Source: Chloroflexi bacterium RBG_16_56_11 (lineage in GTDB: Bacteria; Chloroflexota; Dehalococcoidia; Dehalococcoidales; RBG-16-60-22). Taken from it: a stretch of 23,083 nucleotides of DNA. Location of the stretch: contig MGNQ01000058.1 of assembly GCA_001796865.1 (NCBI GenBank), positions 19,579 to 42,661 on the forward strand. Reading direction: 5' to 3'. Position 1 is the stretch's first letter; every line of letters begins with the position of its first letter. Position numbers and translations under genes: made by a program. Below, piece by piece: positions 8,047 through 16,065 of this stretch. The notes below the pieces were generated by a model. It searched no databases. It worked only from the letters and a program-made list of their open reading frames with translations, and was not told the origin of the DNA.

Positions 8047-8343
8047 TTATTTATGTTTTTTAAAGCCAATATTTGGTTTGCTTTTTTCATTACACCATTT
8101 ATTTACAGGTAATAATAGTAATTTCGCAAGTTCATTAATATCATCTTTAGCTTTAACTAGAGTTATAGCTTTATCAATTTCTTCTTCACCGCGATTTTCA
8201 TATGCCCATATTTTATGGTCAGTATCGTTGCCTTTTATTCTAGCTGCAATATGCAAGGCAACAGCGCGTACGCTGGCAAAAGGCTCTTTACGGCTATTTA
8301 GTTTTACATTACAGACCGGACACTCATATTCAATATTATCCAT
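8047..8343 (-). CDS. Small hypothetical protein with Cys/His cluster in an AT-rich island
   Basis: 98-residue protein of unknown function. It starts MDNIEYECPVCNVKL, has a CxxC at residues 8 and 11, and His near residues 31 and 43, so a small zinc-binding fold is possible. The rest is charged and helical, with Lys-rich ends. The ATG at 8343 has a perfect AAGGAGAT (8351-8358), which supports real translation. Its DNA is far more AT-rich than the surrounding genes, suggesting recent arrival. It converges with pheT, leaving 17 bases. No family is recognised. Confidence 0.6.
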   Translation of the reverse strand: MDNIEYECPVCNVKLNSRKEPFASVRAVALHIAARIKGNDTDHKIWAYENRGEEEIDKAITLVKAKDDINELAKLLLLPVNKWCNEKSKPNIGFKKHK

Positions 8344-8466
8344 TGTACTTATCTCCTTTTTTTTATTATATAATTGTTTGTCAAATGGGAAATAACGAGA
8401 GTAATCTAATATACTACTATTCTTTTTTACAACTCTATGGTGAGATTGGCGAACAAATGTAAATAC

Positions 8467-8495
8467 TTGACAAAGTCTATATTTATCTCTATAAT
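8467..8495 (+). promoter_or_regulatory. Consensus sigma-70 promoter of the abrB-arsM unit
   Basis: TTGACA (8467-8472), exactly 17 bases, TATAAT (8490-8495): both boxes match the consensus perfectly. A promoter this strong upstream of a stress gene normally needs a repressor, and operator-like dyads lie immediately downstream. Confidence 0.85.
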
Positions 8496-8527
8496 TTCAG
8501 TATATTCTGAATATTCTGATATATCAG
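8496..8527 (+). promoter_or_regulatory. Overlapping dyads, probable operator
   Basis: Three overlapping palindromes span the predicted transcription start: TTCAG-N6-CTGAA (8496-8511), GAATATTC (8509-8516) and the perfect 12-mer CTGATATATCAG (8516-8527). The AT-rich dyads resemble sites bound by small dimeric repressors (ArsR/SmtB or AbrB types). The binding protein is not shown by the sequence; the AbrB-like product of the next gene is the nearest candidate. Confidence 0.65.
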
Positions 8528-8539
8528 TTAAGGAGTAGT

Positions 8540-8821
8540 ATGGTTACGAGAGAAAAGAAGGAAAACTGCTGCTCGCCTGCCGGGATGCCGGGGGGCGGGT
8601 GCCGGGTCGAGGGGCTGGTCAGCGTGGACGAGCGCGGCCAGATGGTCTTACCCAAGGAGGCGAGGGAGAAGGCGGGCATCCATGCCGGGGACAAGCTGGC
8701 CGTCGTCACCTGGGAAAAAGACGGCAAGACCTGCTGCCTGACACTCATCAAGGCGGAGGAGCTGACCGGCATGGTAAAAACTCTCCTCGGGCCGCTGATG
8801 GAAGAGGTACTCAGGAAATAA
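8540..8821 (+). CDS. Cys-rich AbrB/MazE-type DNA-binding protein
   Basis: 93-residue protein with one swapped-hairpin AbrB/SpoVT domain (VSVDERGQMVLPKEAREKAGIHAGDKLAVV, about residues 27-56). An unusual N-terminal extension carries Cys10, Cys11 and Cys21, and a second Cys pair lies at 65-66. These thiols could bind a soft metal or metalloid such as As(III). Similar Cys-bearing AbrB proteins are known to me beside arsenite methyltransferases and hgcAB genes. The ATG at 8540 follows AAGGAG (8530-8535). It lies 13 bases before arsM and is co-transcribed with it, so a regulatory or partner role in arsenic handling is inferred. An antitoxin role is less likely because no toxin gene is adjacent. 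Confidence 0.85.
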   Translation: MVTREKKENCCSPAGMPGGGCRVEGLVSVDERGQMVLPKEAREKAGIHAGDKLAVVTWEKDGKTCCLTLIKAEELTGMVKTLLGPLMEEVLRK

Positions 8822-8834
8822 AGGGAGGAACGCC

Positions 8835-9668
8835 ATGAAAGACACGGAAATAAAAAAATCGGTCAGGGAGGGCTACGCGCGGGTAGCCCGGGAGAAAAGT
8901 TCCTGCTGCGGCCCGAAGGACTGCGACTGCAGCGGCACGGCGTCCGCCCGTGACGTAAGCCGGAGGATAGGCTATTCCGAAGACGAGATGAACGCCGTCC
9001 CGGAGGGAGCGAACCTGGGACTCGGCTGCGGCAACCCGGTTGCCCTGGCCTCTCTGAGGACGGGGGAGACGGTGCTCGACCTGGGCTCGGGGGCAGGCTT
9101 CGACTGCTTCCTGGCGGCGAAACAGGTGGGGGAAACCGGCCGGGTCATCGGCGTGGACATGACGCCGGAGATGATAGATAAGGCCAGGGGGAACGCGGCG
9201 AGAGGACATTACAACAACGTCGAGTTCCGGCTGGGGGAGATAGAGAACCTGCCCGCCGCGGATAATACCGCAGACGTCATCATATCCAACTGCGTCATCA
9301 ACCTCGCGCCGGATAAAAAGCGGGTGTTCAACGAAGCGTTCCGCGTCCTGAAACCGGGAGGCAGGCTCATGGTGTCCGATATCGTCCTGACGCAAGCCCT
9401 CCCTGCAGACGTCATGGCATCGGTACAGGCTTACATCGGGTGCGTCGCCGGAGCGGCGGTAAAAGGTGATTACCTGAGCGCCGTGAAGGGGGCCGGATTC
9501 GAAGACATAAAAACAATCGAGGAGTCGACGTTCGCCGCGGAAAACATCATCGCCGACCCGGCGGCGCTGGCGATTCTGGAGAGCCTTAAAATGACACCCG
9601 AGCGGGTGAGGGAGCTGGCAAGCACGATAAAGAGCGTCAGGGTGCAGGCGGTCAAACCGGGCCGGTAA
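8835..9668 (+). CDS. arsM: Arsenite S-adenosylmethionine methyltransferase
   Basis: Cytoplasmic enzyme that methylates As(III) to methylated, partly volatile species. The 277-residue protein has SAM motif I LDLGSGAGFD (81-90), the acidic SAM-binding VIGVDMTPEM, and the three family cysteines placed as expected: Cys65 (LGCGNP), Cys153 (SNCVINL) and Cys203 (IGCVAGA). The N-terminus has further Cys pairs (Cys24-25, Cys30, Cys32), which occur in microbial ArsM and may help to collect arsenite. The ATG at 8835 follows GGGAGGA. It forms a two-gene unit with the AbrB-like gene under the consensus promoter at 8467. Confidence 0.93.
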   Translation: MKDTEIKKSVREGYARVAREKSSCCGPKDCDCSGTASARDVSRRIGYSEDEMNAVPEGANLGLGCGNPVALASLRTGETVLDLGSGAGFDCFLAAKQVGETGRVIGVDMTPEMIDKARGNAARGHYNNVEFRLGEIENLPAADNTADVIISNCVINLAPDKKRVFNEAFRVLKPGGRLMVSDIVLTQALPADVMASVQAYIGCVAGAAVKGDYLSAVKGAGFEDIKTIEESTFAAENIIADPAALAILESLKMTPERVRELASTIKSVRVQAVKPGR

Positions 9669-9737
9669 CAGGGTGCATCAATAACTTTATTACTCCCACG
9701 CGGAGAGGAATGGACTCCTCCCCGAGATTCTTTCGTC

Positions 9738-9756
9738 ATCCCGATTTTTTCGGGAT
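9738..9756. terminator. Hairpin in the arsM / ABC-2 convergent gap
   Basis: Perfect 7-bp stem ATCCCGA (9738-9744) / TCGGGAT (9750-9756) with a five-T loop. It sits between two convergent operons and could end either transcript, though it has no long T run on either side. The surrounding GTCATCC...AGAATGAC context shows it belongs to a dispersed intergenic repeat. Confidence 0.45.
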
Positions 9757-9780
9757 TTCTCAGAATGACAGAGGGGCTCG

Positions 9781-9805
9781 CCCTTCGACAGGCTCAGGAT
9801 GAGCG
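9781..9805. repeat. Dispersed 25-bp repeat, copy 1
   Basis: This 25-base unit centred on TCGACAGGCTC matches the unit at 11628-11652 at 22 of 25 positions, in the same orientation. The two copies bracket the ABC-2 exporter genes. It resembles a short palindromic repeat found in many bacterial intergenic regions. Confidence 0.7.
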
Positions 9806-9843
9806 TTATATTGAACCCGCTGATATCAATGCCGACACGTTTG

Positions 9844-10584
9844 TTATTCCCAGCGGAAGAACCTTGCCGAAAGGGCGGTAGCCGCCAAGAGGATGCCGAC
9901 GACAATCAGGGACGCCTGTCCGGCCCAGCCGAAGCCGAGCCAGGGGTCCTGCAAGACCAGAATGACCCAGCGCAGCGGCGTGATGTCGCCGATGATTTGC
10001 ATGGCGCCGGTGAGTACTTCCGGTGGCGGCCCGGCCCCGCCTAGTATCAGCATAACGAAAAAGAGGATTAAACCAATCCCCTGCGCCGCCCGCGTTGACG
10101 GCAGCACCGCCCCGAGGAGGAATCCCACCGCCGAGAAAGACAGCGTGGCGATGACGAAGGCCAGTGCCAGCAGGCCGGGGGACTGCGCCAGGTCTACTCC
10201 ATAGACCGCAATGGCGAGGACCGTCACCAGGATGCTTCCCAGCACGGCGATGATAAAGCTCACCAGGAGCTGCGACCCGAGCAGGGCCCATATCGAGATG
10301 GACGAAGCGCGCAGGCGGCGCAGGACCCCGCGCTCGCGGTAGCCGGTAAGGTGCACCGGCAGGGCGACGACGCCGATGGCGCAGATGACCAGCCCGAAAT
10401 AGGCCGGCACGTAGTAGTCTATGGCTCCGACGCCGCGGTAGACACTGGGGTCAGGAGTATTACCGAAGACGCCGCCCATCACAAAAAGGAAAATAATCGG
10501 CAGGGCGAAGGTGAAGACCATGGTGATAGGCTCGCGGACGAAGAGCTTGATTTCGACCCAGGTCAGCTTGAGCAACGTGCGCAT
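9844..10584 (-). CDS. ABC-2 type exporter permease
   Basis: Membrane subunit of an ABC exporter paired with the ATPase encoded immediately upstream. 246 residues with about six membrane segments: the first near residues 22-38 (TMVFTFALPIIFLFVMGGVF), the others between 60 and 240. It has the style of the DrrB/YadH permeases that export drugs or lipids. It ends FFRWE. The ATG at 10584 lies 9 bases after the ATPase stop, so the pair is co-translated. The substrate cannot be told from sequence. Confidence 0.9.
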   Translation of the reverse strand: MRTLLKLTWVEIKLFVREPITMVFTFALPIIFLFVMGGVFGNTPDPSVYRGVGAIDYYVPAYFGLVICAIGVVALPVHLTGYRERGVLRRLRASSISIWALLGSQLLVSFIIAVLGSILVTVLAIAVYGVDLAQSPGLLALAFVIATLSFSAVGFLLGAVLPSTRAAQGIGLILFFVMLILGGAGPPPEVLTGAMQIIGDITPLRWVILVLQDPWLGFGWAGQASLIVVGILLAATALSARFFRWE

Positions 10585-10593
10585 GATTATCGC

Positions 10594-11502
<909 letters not shown>

Positions 11503-11511
11503 TTGAAGGTA

Positions 11512-11541
11512 ATTATAAAGGAAAAGCTCTTGGATTGGCAA
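11512..11541 (-). promoter_or_regulatory. Promoter of the ABC-2 exporter operon, predicted leaderless
   Basis: On the minus strand TTGCCA (11541-11536), an 18-base spacer and TATAAT (11517-11512). Only 9 bases separate the -10 from the ATG at 11502, so transcription should begin within about 3 bases of the start codon. Confidence 0.6.
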
Positions 11542-11563
11542 TGGGGCAGAGGTCAATTATTGA

Positions 11564-11653
11564 CCGCTCGTGGTGAGCCTGTAAAAACGCTCATGGTTCA
11601 TGGTGAGTCTGTCGAACCATGAGCTTGCCCCTCGACAGGCTCGGGGTGAGCGG
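11564..11653. repeat. Composite palindromic repeat with dispersed 25-bp unit, copy 2
   Basis: A perfect 10-bp inverted repeat GCTCATGGTT (11589-11598) / AACCATGAGC (11615-11624) lies within looser outer inverted ends: CCGCTC...GAGCCTGT at 11564-11582 and ACAGGCTC...GAGCGG at 11635-11653. The 25-base unit 11628-11652 matches 9781-9805 at 22 of 25 positions. It looks like a MITE/REP-type element; no coding is seen. Confidence 0.7.
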
Positions 11654-11669
11654 ACGCAAGCCCTCCAGG

Positions 11670-13364
11670 TTAAGGGACCATAGCCTGGATTTTCCCGATG
11701 ATGTCAGTGAGCGGCACCAACTCCGATTCTTTCTCGGAGCGTTTTTTCAGCTCCACGCTATCTTTTTGCAGGGTGCGCGGGCTGACGGTCACGCGGAACG
11801 GGATACCCAGGAGGTCGGCGTCATTGAACTTGACGCCGGGCGACTCCTCGCGGTCGTCGAAGAGGACCTCCAGTCCCGCCGCCCGGAGCTCCTGATATAG
11901 CTTTTCGGCGACTTCAGGCACGTTCGAACCCTCCCGGTAGAGCGGGCAGAGATAGACCTGGTAAGGGGCGACAGACACCGGCCAGATGATGCCCTTGTCG
12001 TCGTGGTGGTGCTCGACAACCGCCGAAAGCAGGCGGCTGATACCGAGGCCGTAGCAGCCCATGACGATGGGGCGGGAATCCCCCTTTTCGTCAATGAAAG
12101 AGGCGTTGAACTTCTCGCTGTAGCGGGTCAGCAGCTTGAAGACATGACCGACCTCGATGCCCCGGGTGGAAGCCAGGCGCCCGCCGCAACGCGGGCAGCG
12201 GTCGCCGGCGCGGGCCAGGGCGATGTCCGCCACGGTATCGGCGGCGAAGTCGCGGGAGTAGTTAACGTTCCTCAAGTGCATATCCGGCTTATTACCGCCG
12301 GCCACGAAATTTGCGCCCGAGGTAACCGAATCATCAGCGATGACCTTGAAACCTTTTAACCCGACGGGCGAAGCGGCCCCGGCGACAATACCGGCGGCGA
12401 CGACCTCAGCCTCGGTAGCCAGGCGCAGGTCGGCGGCCCGGAGCAGGTTATTCAGCTTAATCTCATTAACGGCGAGGTCGCCCCGGATGACGACGAAGAC
12501 CAGGTGTCCGTCCGCCACGTAAAATACCGCTTTCAGGGTATGGTTATGGGGTATCTTGAGGAACCCGGCGACCTCCTCGATGGTGGCCATGCCGGGCGTG
12601 GCGACCTCCTCCAGGGGCCCGGGCCGGCTGTCATCAACTTTTTCCTTGATGCTGGCGGCCTTCTCCGCGTTGGCGGCGTACTTGCAGTCCGGGCAATAAA
12701 TAATCTCATCTTCGCCGCTATCGGTGACGAGCATGAACTCGCGGGAGTCCTTGCCGCCGATGGCGCCGCTGTCCGCCTCCACGAGCATCGTGGGCAGGCC
12801 GCAGCGGTCGTAGATGGCCTGGTAGGCGCGGACCATACCGTCATAGCTGGCGTCCATACCGGCCTCGTCGATATCGAAGCTGTAGGCGTCCTTCATGATG
12901 AACTCCCGGGCGCGCACCAGCCCGCCGCGGGGCCGCGGCTCGTCGCGGAACTTCGTCTGGATCTGGTAAGGAAGGAGAGGTAGGTCGCGGTAGCTCTGGA
13001 CGTTGCGGCTGACGAGCTGGGTAATCACCTCCTCATGAGTAGGTCCCAGTGCCAGCGGGCGCTCGCGGCGGTCGTAAAGGGTGAAAAGCACCTTGCCGAG
13101 GGCCTGGTGACGCCCGCTCGACTGCCACATCTCGAGGGGCTGGAGGACGGGCAGGCTTACCTCCTGGCCGCCGGCCTTATCCATCTCCTCCCGGACGATG
13201 TCCTCAATTTTTTTCAGGACGCGCCAGGCCAGGGGCAGGTAGGAATAGACGCCGGCGGCGAGCTGATTGACCAGGCCGGCCCGCACCAGGAGCCGGTGGC
13301 TGACCGTATCCGCATCGGCGGGGATCTCCCGCAGGGTCTTGCCCAAAAGTTTGGAAATACGCAC
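11670..13364 (-). CDS. proS: Proline-tRNA ligase, bacterial type with editing insertion
   Basis: Charges tRNA-Pro. The 564-residue protein has the class II core: EMWQSSGRHQALGKVLF near residue 78, LGPTHEEVIT (106-115), motif 2 TKFRDEPRPRGGLVRAREF (137-155) and motif 3 MGCYGLGISRLLSAV. Between motifs 2 and 3 lies the YbaK-like editing insertion (about 225-390, with GDLAVNEIKLNN) that clears Ala-tRNA-Pro. The C-terminal anticodon-binding domain begins at about residue 465. It is the bacterial architecture, not the archaeal/eukaryotic type. It stands downstream of ispG-rseP-dxr on the same strand, separated by two lipoprotein genes. Confidence 0.97.
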   Translation of the reverse strand: MRISKLLGKTLREIPADADTVSHRLLVRAGLVNQLAAGVYSYLPLAWRVLKKIEDIVREEMDKAGGQEVSLPVLQPLEMWQSSGRHQALGKVLFTLYDRRERPLALGPTHEEVITQLVSRNVQSYRDLPLLPYQIQTKFRDEPRPRGGLVRAREFIMKDAYSFDIDEAGMDASYDGMVRAYQAIYDRCGLPTMLVEADSGAIGGKDSREFMLVTDSGEDEIIYCPDCKYAANAEKAASIKEKVDDSRPGPLEEVATPGMATIEEVAGFLKIPHNHTLKAVFYVADGHLVFVVIRGDLAVNEIKLNNLLRAADLRLATEAEVVAAGIVAGAASPVGLKGFKVIADDSVTSGANFVAGGNKPDMHLRNVNYSRDFAADTVADIALARAGDRCPRCGGRLASTRGIEVGHVFKLLTRYSEKFNASFIDEKGDSRPIVMGCYGLGISRLLSAVVEHHHDDKGIIWPVSVAPYQVYLCPLYREGSNVPEVAEKLYQELRAAGLEVLFDDREESPGVKFNDADLLGIPFRVTVSPRTLQKDSVELKKRSEKESELVPLTDIIGKIQAMVP

Positions 13365-13382
13365 GCCTGACTCCTCTCCGGA

Positions 13383-14243
13383 CTACTGTATTACCGCGGC
13401 CAGCCGGGTAATTCCATTCATTAATTGATTTAGAGCAGTTTCCTGGTCGACTTTCAAAGCGATGAGCTTGTTATATAATACCAGATATGTATCCGCTTCC
13501 GACTGGTTGGAGGAGTTGTTATGAAGGTCCCCAGCCTTGTTTGCTTCTTCGGCTAATTGATTTCGCAGAGTAACCCTGATATTGTACTCCCAGATTTTGC
13601 GGTTATAGTCCTTCAACTCGGCCGGTGAATCAAACGACCACCCCCGATAGTAAAGCCCGTTCTCATTTTTCAGAACCACCCGGCCGCCGGTGGTCTCCAG
13701 GGCGAGGTACTGGCCCGGGGCGACCTCGGCCAGCACCCAGGCGTGGTCGCTGAGGATGATGTCGGTAATCGGGGTGTCGATATCCCCCACCGCGACGATG
13801 GCACTGATACCCTGAGCCTTGAGCATGTTCCAGACCTCAGCCGCCATGTCCGAACAGACGAAAAGGTCGTAAGCGCTGTAGATATGGGTCTCGTGGTAGT
13901 ATTTGACGATTTTGGCGGCGGTCTCAGCGGGGGTGGCGCCGGTGAAGTCGTACTGCTCGCTCAGGGCAGCGAGCTGGGTTTGAAGCTGGGCTGCCTGGCC
14001 TGCGAGTCGGGCGACTTCTGCCTGAGAGGTTTTTAGCTGAGCGTCCGCCGCGGCTTTATCCGACATAAGGTCACCGGCGTTCTTTTGGGCCGCGTCCAGC
14101 TGCGTCTGCGCTTCCGCAAGCTGAGCCATGACCTGGTCATATTGAGATTGGGAGATACCACTCGGCGCGCTCTGACACCCTGACAGCAAAACCGGGAATA
14201 TTATTAACGCCGCCACCAGCGTAAACATGAACCTTTTTTTCAT
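13383..14243 (-). CDS. Lipoprotein with coiled coil and transglutaminase-like domain
   Basis: 286-residue exported protein. The signal peptide ends in the lipobox LLSGC, with Cys23 lipidated. A long Ala/Gln-rich coiled coil follows (about 33-97). A domain from about 100 to 210 then carries a probable transglutaminase/cysteine-protease triad: Cys130 (LFVCSDMAAEVWNML), His167 (SDHAWVLAE) and Glu183 (YLALETTGG), in the order and spacing usual for that superfamily. The tail (210-286) is helical. It lies 19 bases upstream of proS on the same strand. Substrate unknown; a role in envelope peptide handling is inferred from the fold. Confidence 0.78.
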   Translation of the reverse strand: MKKRFMFTLVAALIIFPVLLSGCQSAPSGISQSQYDQVMAQLAEAQTQLDAAQKNAGDLMSDKAAADAQLKTSQAEVARLAGQAAQLQTQLAALSEQYDFTGATPAETAAKIVKYYHETHIYSAYDLFVCSDMAAEVWNMLKAQGISAIVAVGDIDTPITDIILSDHAWVLAEVAPGQYLALETTGGRVVLKNENGLYYRGWSFDSPAELKDYNRKIWEYNIRVTLRNQLAEEANKAGDLHNNSSNQSEADTYLVLYNKLIALKVDQETALNQLMNGITRLAAVIQ

Positions 14244-14269
14244 GACGACTCCTTGGAAATCCCTCTCAA

Positions 14270-14318
14270 TCTCCCTTTATTAAAGGGAGACGAAAATGTC
14301 CCCCTTTGAAAAAGGGGG
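14270..14318. repeat. Pair of hairpin repeats in the lipoprotein intergenic region
   Basis: Two adjacent stems: TCTCCCTTT (14270-14278) / AAAGGGAGA (14282-14290), and CCCCCTTT (14300-14307) / AAAGGGGG (14311-14318), each with a 3-base loop. The type is a common dispersed intergenic palindrome. On either strand it could slow or end transcription between the two lipoprotein genes (gap 14244-14379). Confidence 0.65.
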
Positions 14319-14379
14319 AATAAGGGGGATTTCTATACTGCGCCCCTCTTGGACGCCCCGCTCTATTATTTCATAATCA

Positions 14380-15015
14380 CTATTTTATTACCTTTATCGT
14401 GCTGGGAAGAGTACCTATATTTTTACCTTTATAATCAAGGTAGATTGAAAAGGGATATTCTTCTGGCTTCGCCTCGGCGGCGATATGTATCTGGAGAATA
14501 ACCCTGGATGACTTCTTGTCCCGTCCACCGATACCTCCATACATCTGGTCATCTATGTTAATAGAAAAATCATCTGCCAGACCTTCGGTTCGGTAGCTCA
14601 TCTGAAGCGGGTCTAGTAAGTCCGGCGCATCCTGGCCAGAAAGATAAATCAGGTTGTTCCTCTTTTCTCCAGCCCTGGTTTCAATATAATCGCGGTACTT
14701 AACTCTGATAGTGCCTCCCAACGCGTTAATCGTTATTTCCGTTTCCAGGACCGGAGGCCAGTCTGGCAGCCCAGCTTGGTGAACATTGGCCCGATAACTA
14801 TACCCACCCGGTGGATACACAATATCATCGTTGGAGGCTCCGGGCGTGGCGCCCAAAGGAGGTGTTGACACCAGTGATGAAGACGGAGACACTGTTTCGG
14901 GCGTTTTTTCGGGTGACGAAGATAGAGACGCCGTTTCTTGAGTTTTTTCACAGGAGACAGGGAACAACATGATATTCAGCAGAATTATGACAACCAGAAA
15001 AACTAAAAGTTTCAT
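14380..15015 (-). CDS. Hypothetical lipoprotein with Ser/Thr/Pro-rich linker
   Basis: 211-residue exported protein of unknown function. The signal peptide ends at LFPVSC (Cys22, lipobox-like). A linker rich in Ser, Thr, Pro and Glu (23-62) contains a 13-residue unit repeated twice, KTQETASLSSSPE then KTPETVSPSSSLV. The body (about 66-211) is predicted beta-rich with no Cys, and ends in a Lys/Ile strand, like a secreted Ig-like or bead-like domain. It begins 3 bases after the ispG stop and is probably co-transcribed. I recognise no family. Confidence 0.7.
   Translation of the reverse strand: MKLLVFLVVIILLNIMLFPVSCEKTQETASLSSSPEKTPETVSPSSSLVSTPPLGATPGASNDDIVYPPGGYSYRANVHQAGLPDWPPVLETEITINALGGTIRVKYRDYIETRAGEKRNNLIYLSGQDAPDLLDPLQMSYRTEGLADDFSINIDDQMYGGIGGRDKKSSRVILQIHIAAEAKPEEYPFSIYLDYKGKNIGTLPSTIKVIK
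14874..14951 (-). repeat. Two tandem 39-bp units inside the lipoprotein linker
   Basis: Units 14874-14912 and 14913-14951 agree at 29 of 39 positions and encode the two 13-residue Ser/Thr/Pro linker repeats. This is a coding minisatellite; copy number may vary between strains. Confidence 0.7.
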
Positions 15016-15018
15016 TAT

Positions 15019-16065
15019 TTAAACCCCCTCCACCTCCCTCATCAACGCCGTGAGAAAATCCTTTTCCGCCACCACCGCCACTTTTTCCCCCTTTTTGAAG
15101 ATGACGCCTTTGCCTTTGCCGCAGGCGATGCCCACGTCGGCGTCCATCGCCTCGCCGGGGCCGTTGACCACGCAGCCCATCACCGCCACCTTAATCGGTT
15201 TATCCATTTTCAGGAGCCTTTTCTCAACCTCCTCCGCCAGCCTGACCACGTCCGCCTCGGCGCGGCCGCAGGTGGGGCAGGAGACCAGCACCGGCCCGCG
15301 CTGGCGTAGGTCGAGGCTCTTGAGAATTTCATAGGCGGCGGCGACCTCCTCGCGGGGAGGGGCGGTCAGCGACACCCTGATTGTATCGCCGATACCGAGC
15401 CAGAGCAGCGTGCCGATGCCCACGGCGCTGCGGATAACGCCCGCCCGGGGGGTGCCGGACTCGGTAATGCCGATGTGAAGCGGATAAGGTATTTTATCGG
15501 CGATGTTCCGGTAGGCCGCGATGGTCGTGGGGACGTCGAAGGCCTTCAAAGACACCTTGATAAGGTCGAAGTCCAGGCTTTCCAGCAAGTTTATCTGCTC
15601 CAAAGCAGCCGCCACCATCCGGTCGGCGACACTCAAACGGGGATTATCCGTACCGGGCAGACTTCCGGCGTTCAACCCGATGCGGATAGGGACACCCCTT
15701 TCTTTTGCGGCGATAGCTACCTTTTTTACTTTTTCCGGTTCCCCGATATTGCCGGGATTGAGGCGGAGTCCGTCCGCGCCGGACTCCAGCGCCGCCAGCG
15801 CCAGGCGGTAATCGAAGTGAATATCCGCCACCAGTGGAATGGAGATGCCCTTCTTTATGTCAACTATGGTGCGGGCGGCCTCCATGTCCGGCACGGCCAC
15901 GCGCACCAGCTCGCAACCGCTCTCTTCGAGCACCTTAATCTGGGCGACGGTGGCGCGGGCATTGCGGGTGTCGGTCTTGGTCATCGACTGCACGACGACG
16001 GGGGCATCGCCGCCGATGGTAACGTCGCCGATTTTTATAGACTTACTTTTTCGTCTTGGCATCAT
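15019..16065 (-). CDS. ispG: 4-hydroxy-3-methylbut-2-enyl diphosphate synthase
   Basis: Iron-sulfur enzyme of the MEP isoprenoid pathway that converts MEcPP to HMBPP. 348 residues: a TIM-barrel domain (about 1-250, with VQSMTKTDTRN and ADIHFDYRLAL) and a C-terminal ferredoxin-reductase-like domain. The latter has the [4Fe-4S] ligands Cys263 and Cys266 (SCPTC) and Cys298, plus the fourth ligand Glu305 (GCVVNGPGE). The ATG at 16065 overlaps the rseP stop by 4 bases (ATGA); a second Met follows at once. Acts in the same pathway as dxr two genes upstream. Confidence 0.97.
   Translation of the reverse strand: MMPRRKSKSIKIGDVTIGGDAPVVVQSMTKTDTRNARATVAQIKVLEESGCELVRVAVPDMEAARTIVDIKKGISIPLVADIHFDYRLALAALESGADGLRLNPGNIGEPEKVKKVAIAAKERGVPIRIGLNAGSLPGTDNPRLSVADRMVAAALEQINLLESLDFDLIKVSLKAFDVPTTIAAYRNIADKIPYPLHIGITESGTPRAGVIRSAVGIGTLLWLGIGDTIRVSLTAPPREEVAAAYEILKSLDLRQRGPVLVSCPTCGRAEADVVRLAEEVEKRLLKMDKPIKVAVMGCVVNGPGEAMDADVGIACGKGKGVIFKKGEKVAVVAEKDFLTALMREVEGV

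Noticed and set aside
8365..8384. TTGACA and TATAAT upstream of the 98-aa gene as its promoter
   Set aside because: On the minus strand the two boxes are only 8 bases apart, too close for sigma-70.
11503..11556. N-terminal extension of the ABC-2 ATPase from TTG 11556
   Set aside because: The added residues are unlike the family, and the DNA contains the likely -35 and -10 boxes.
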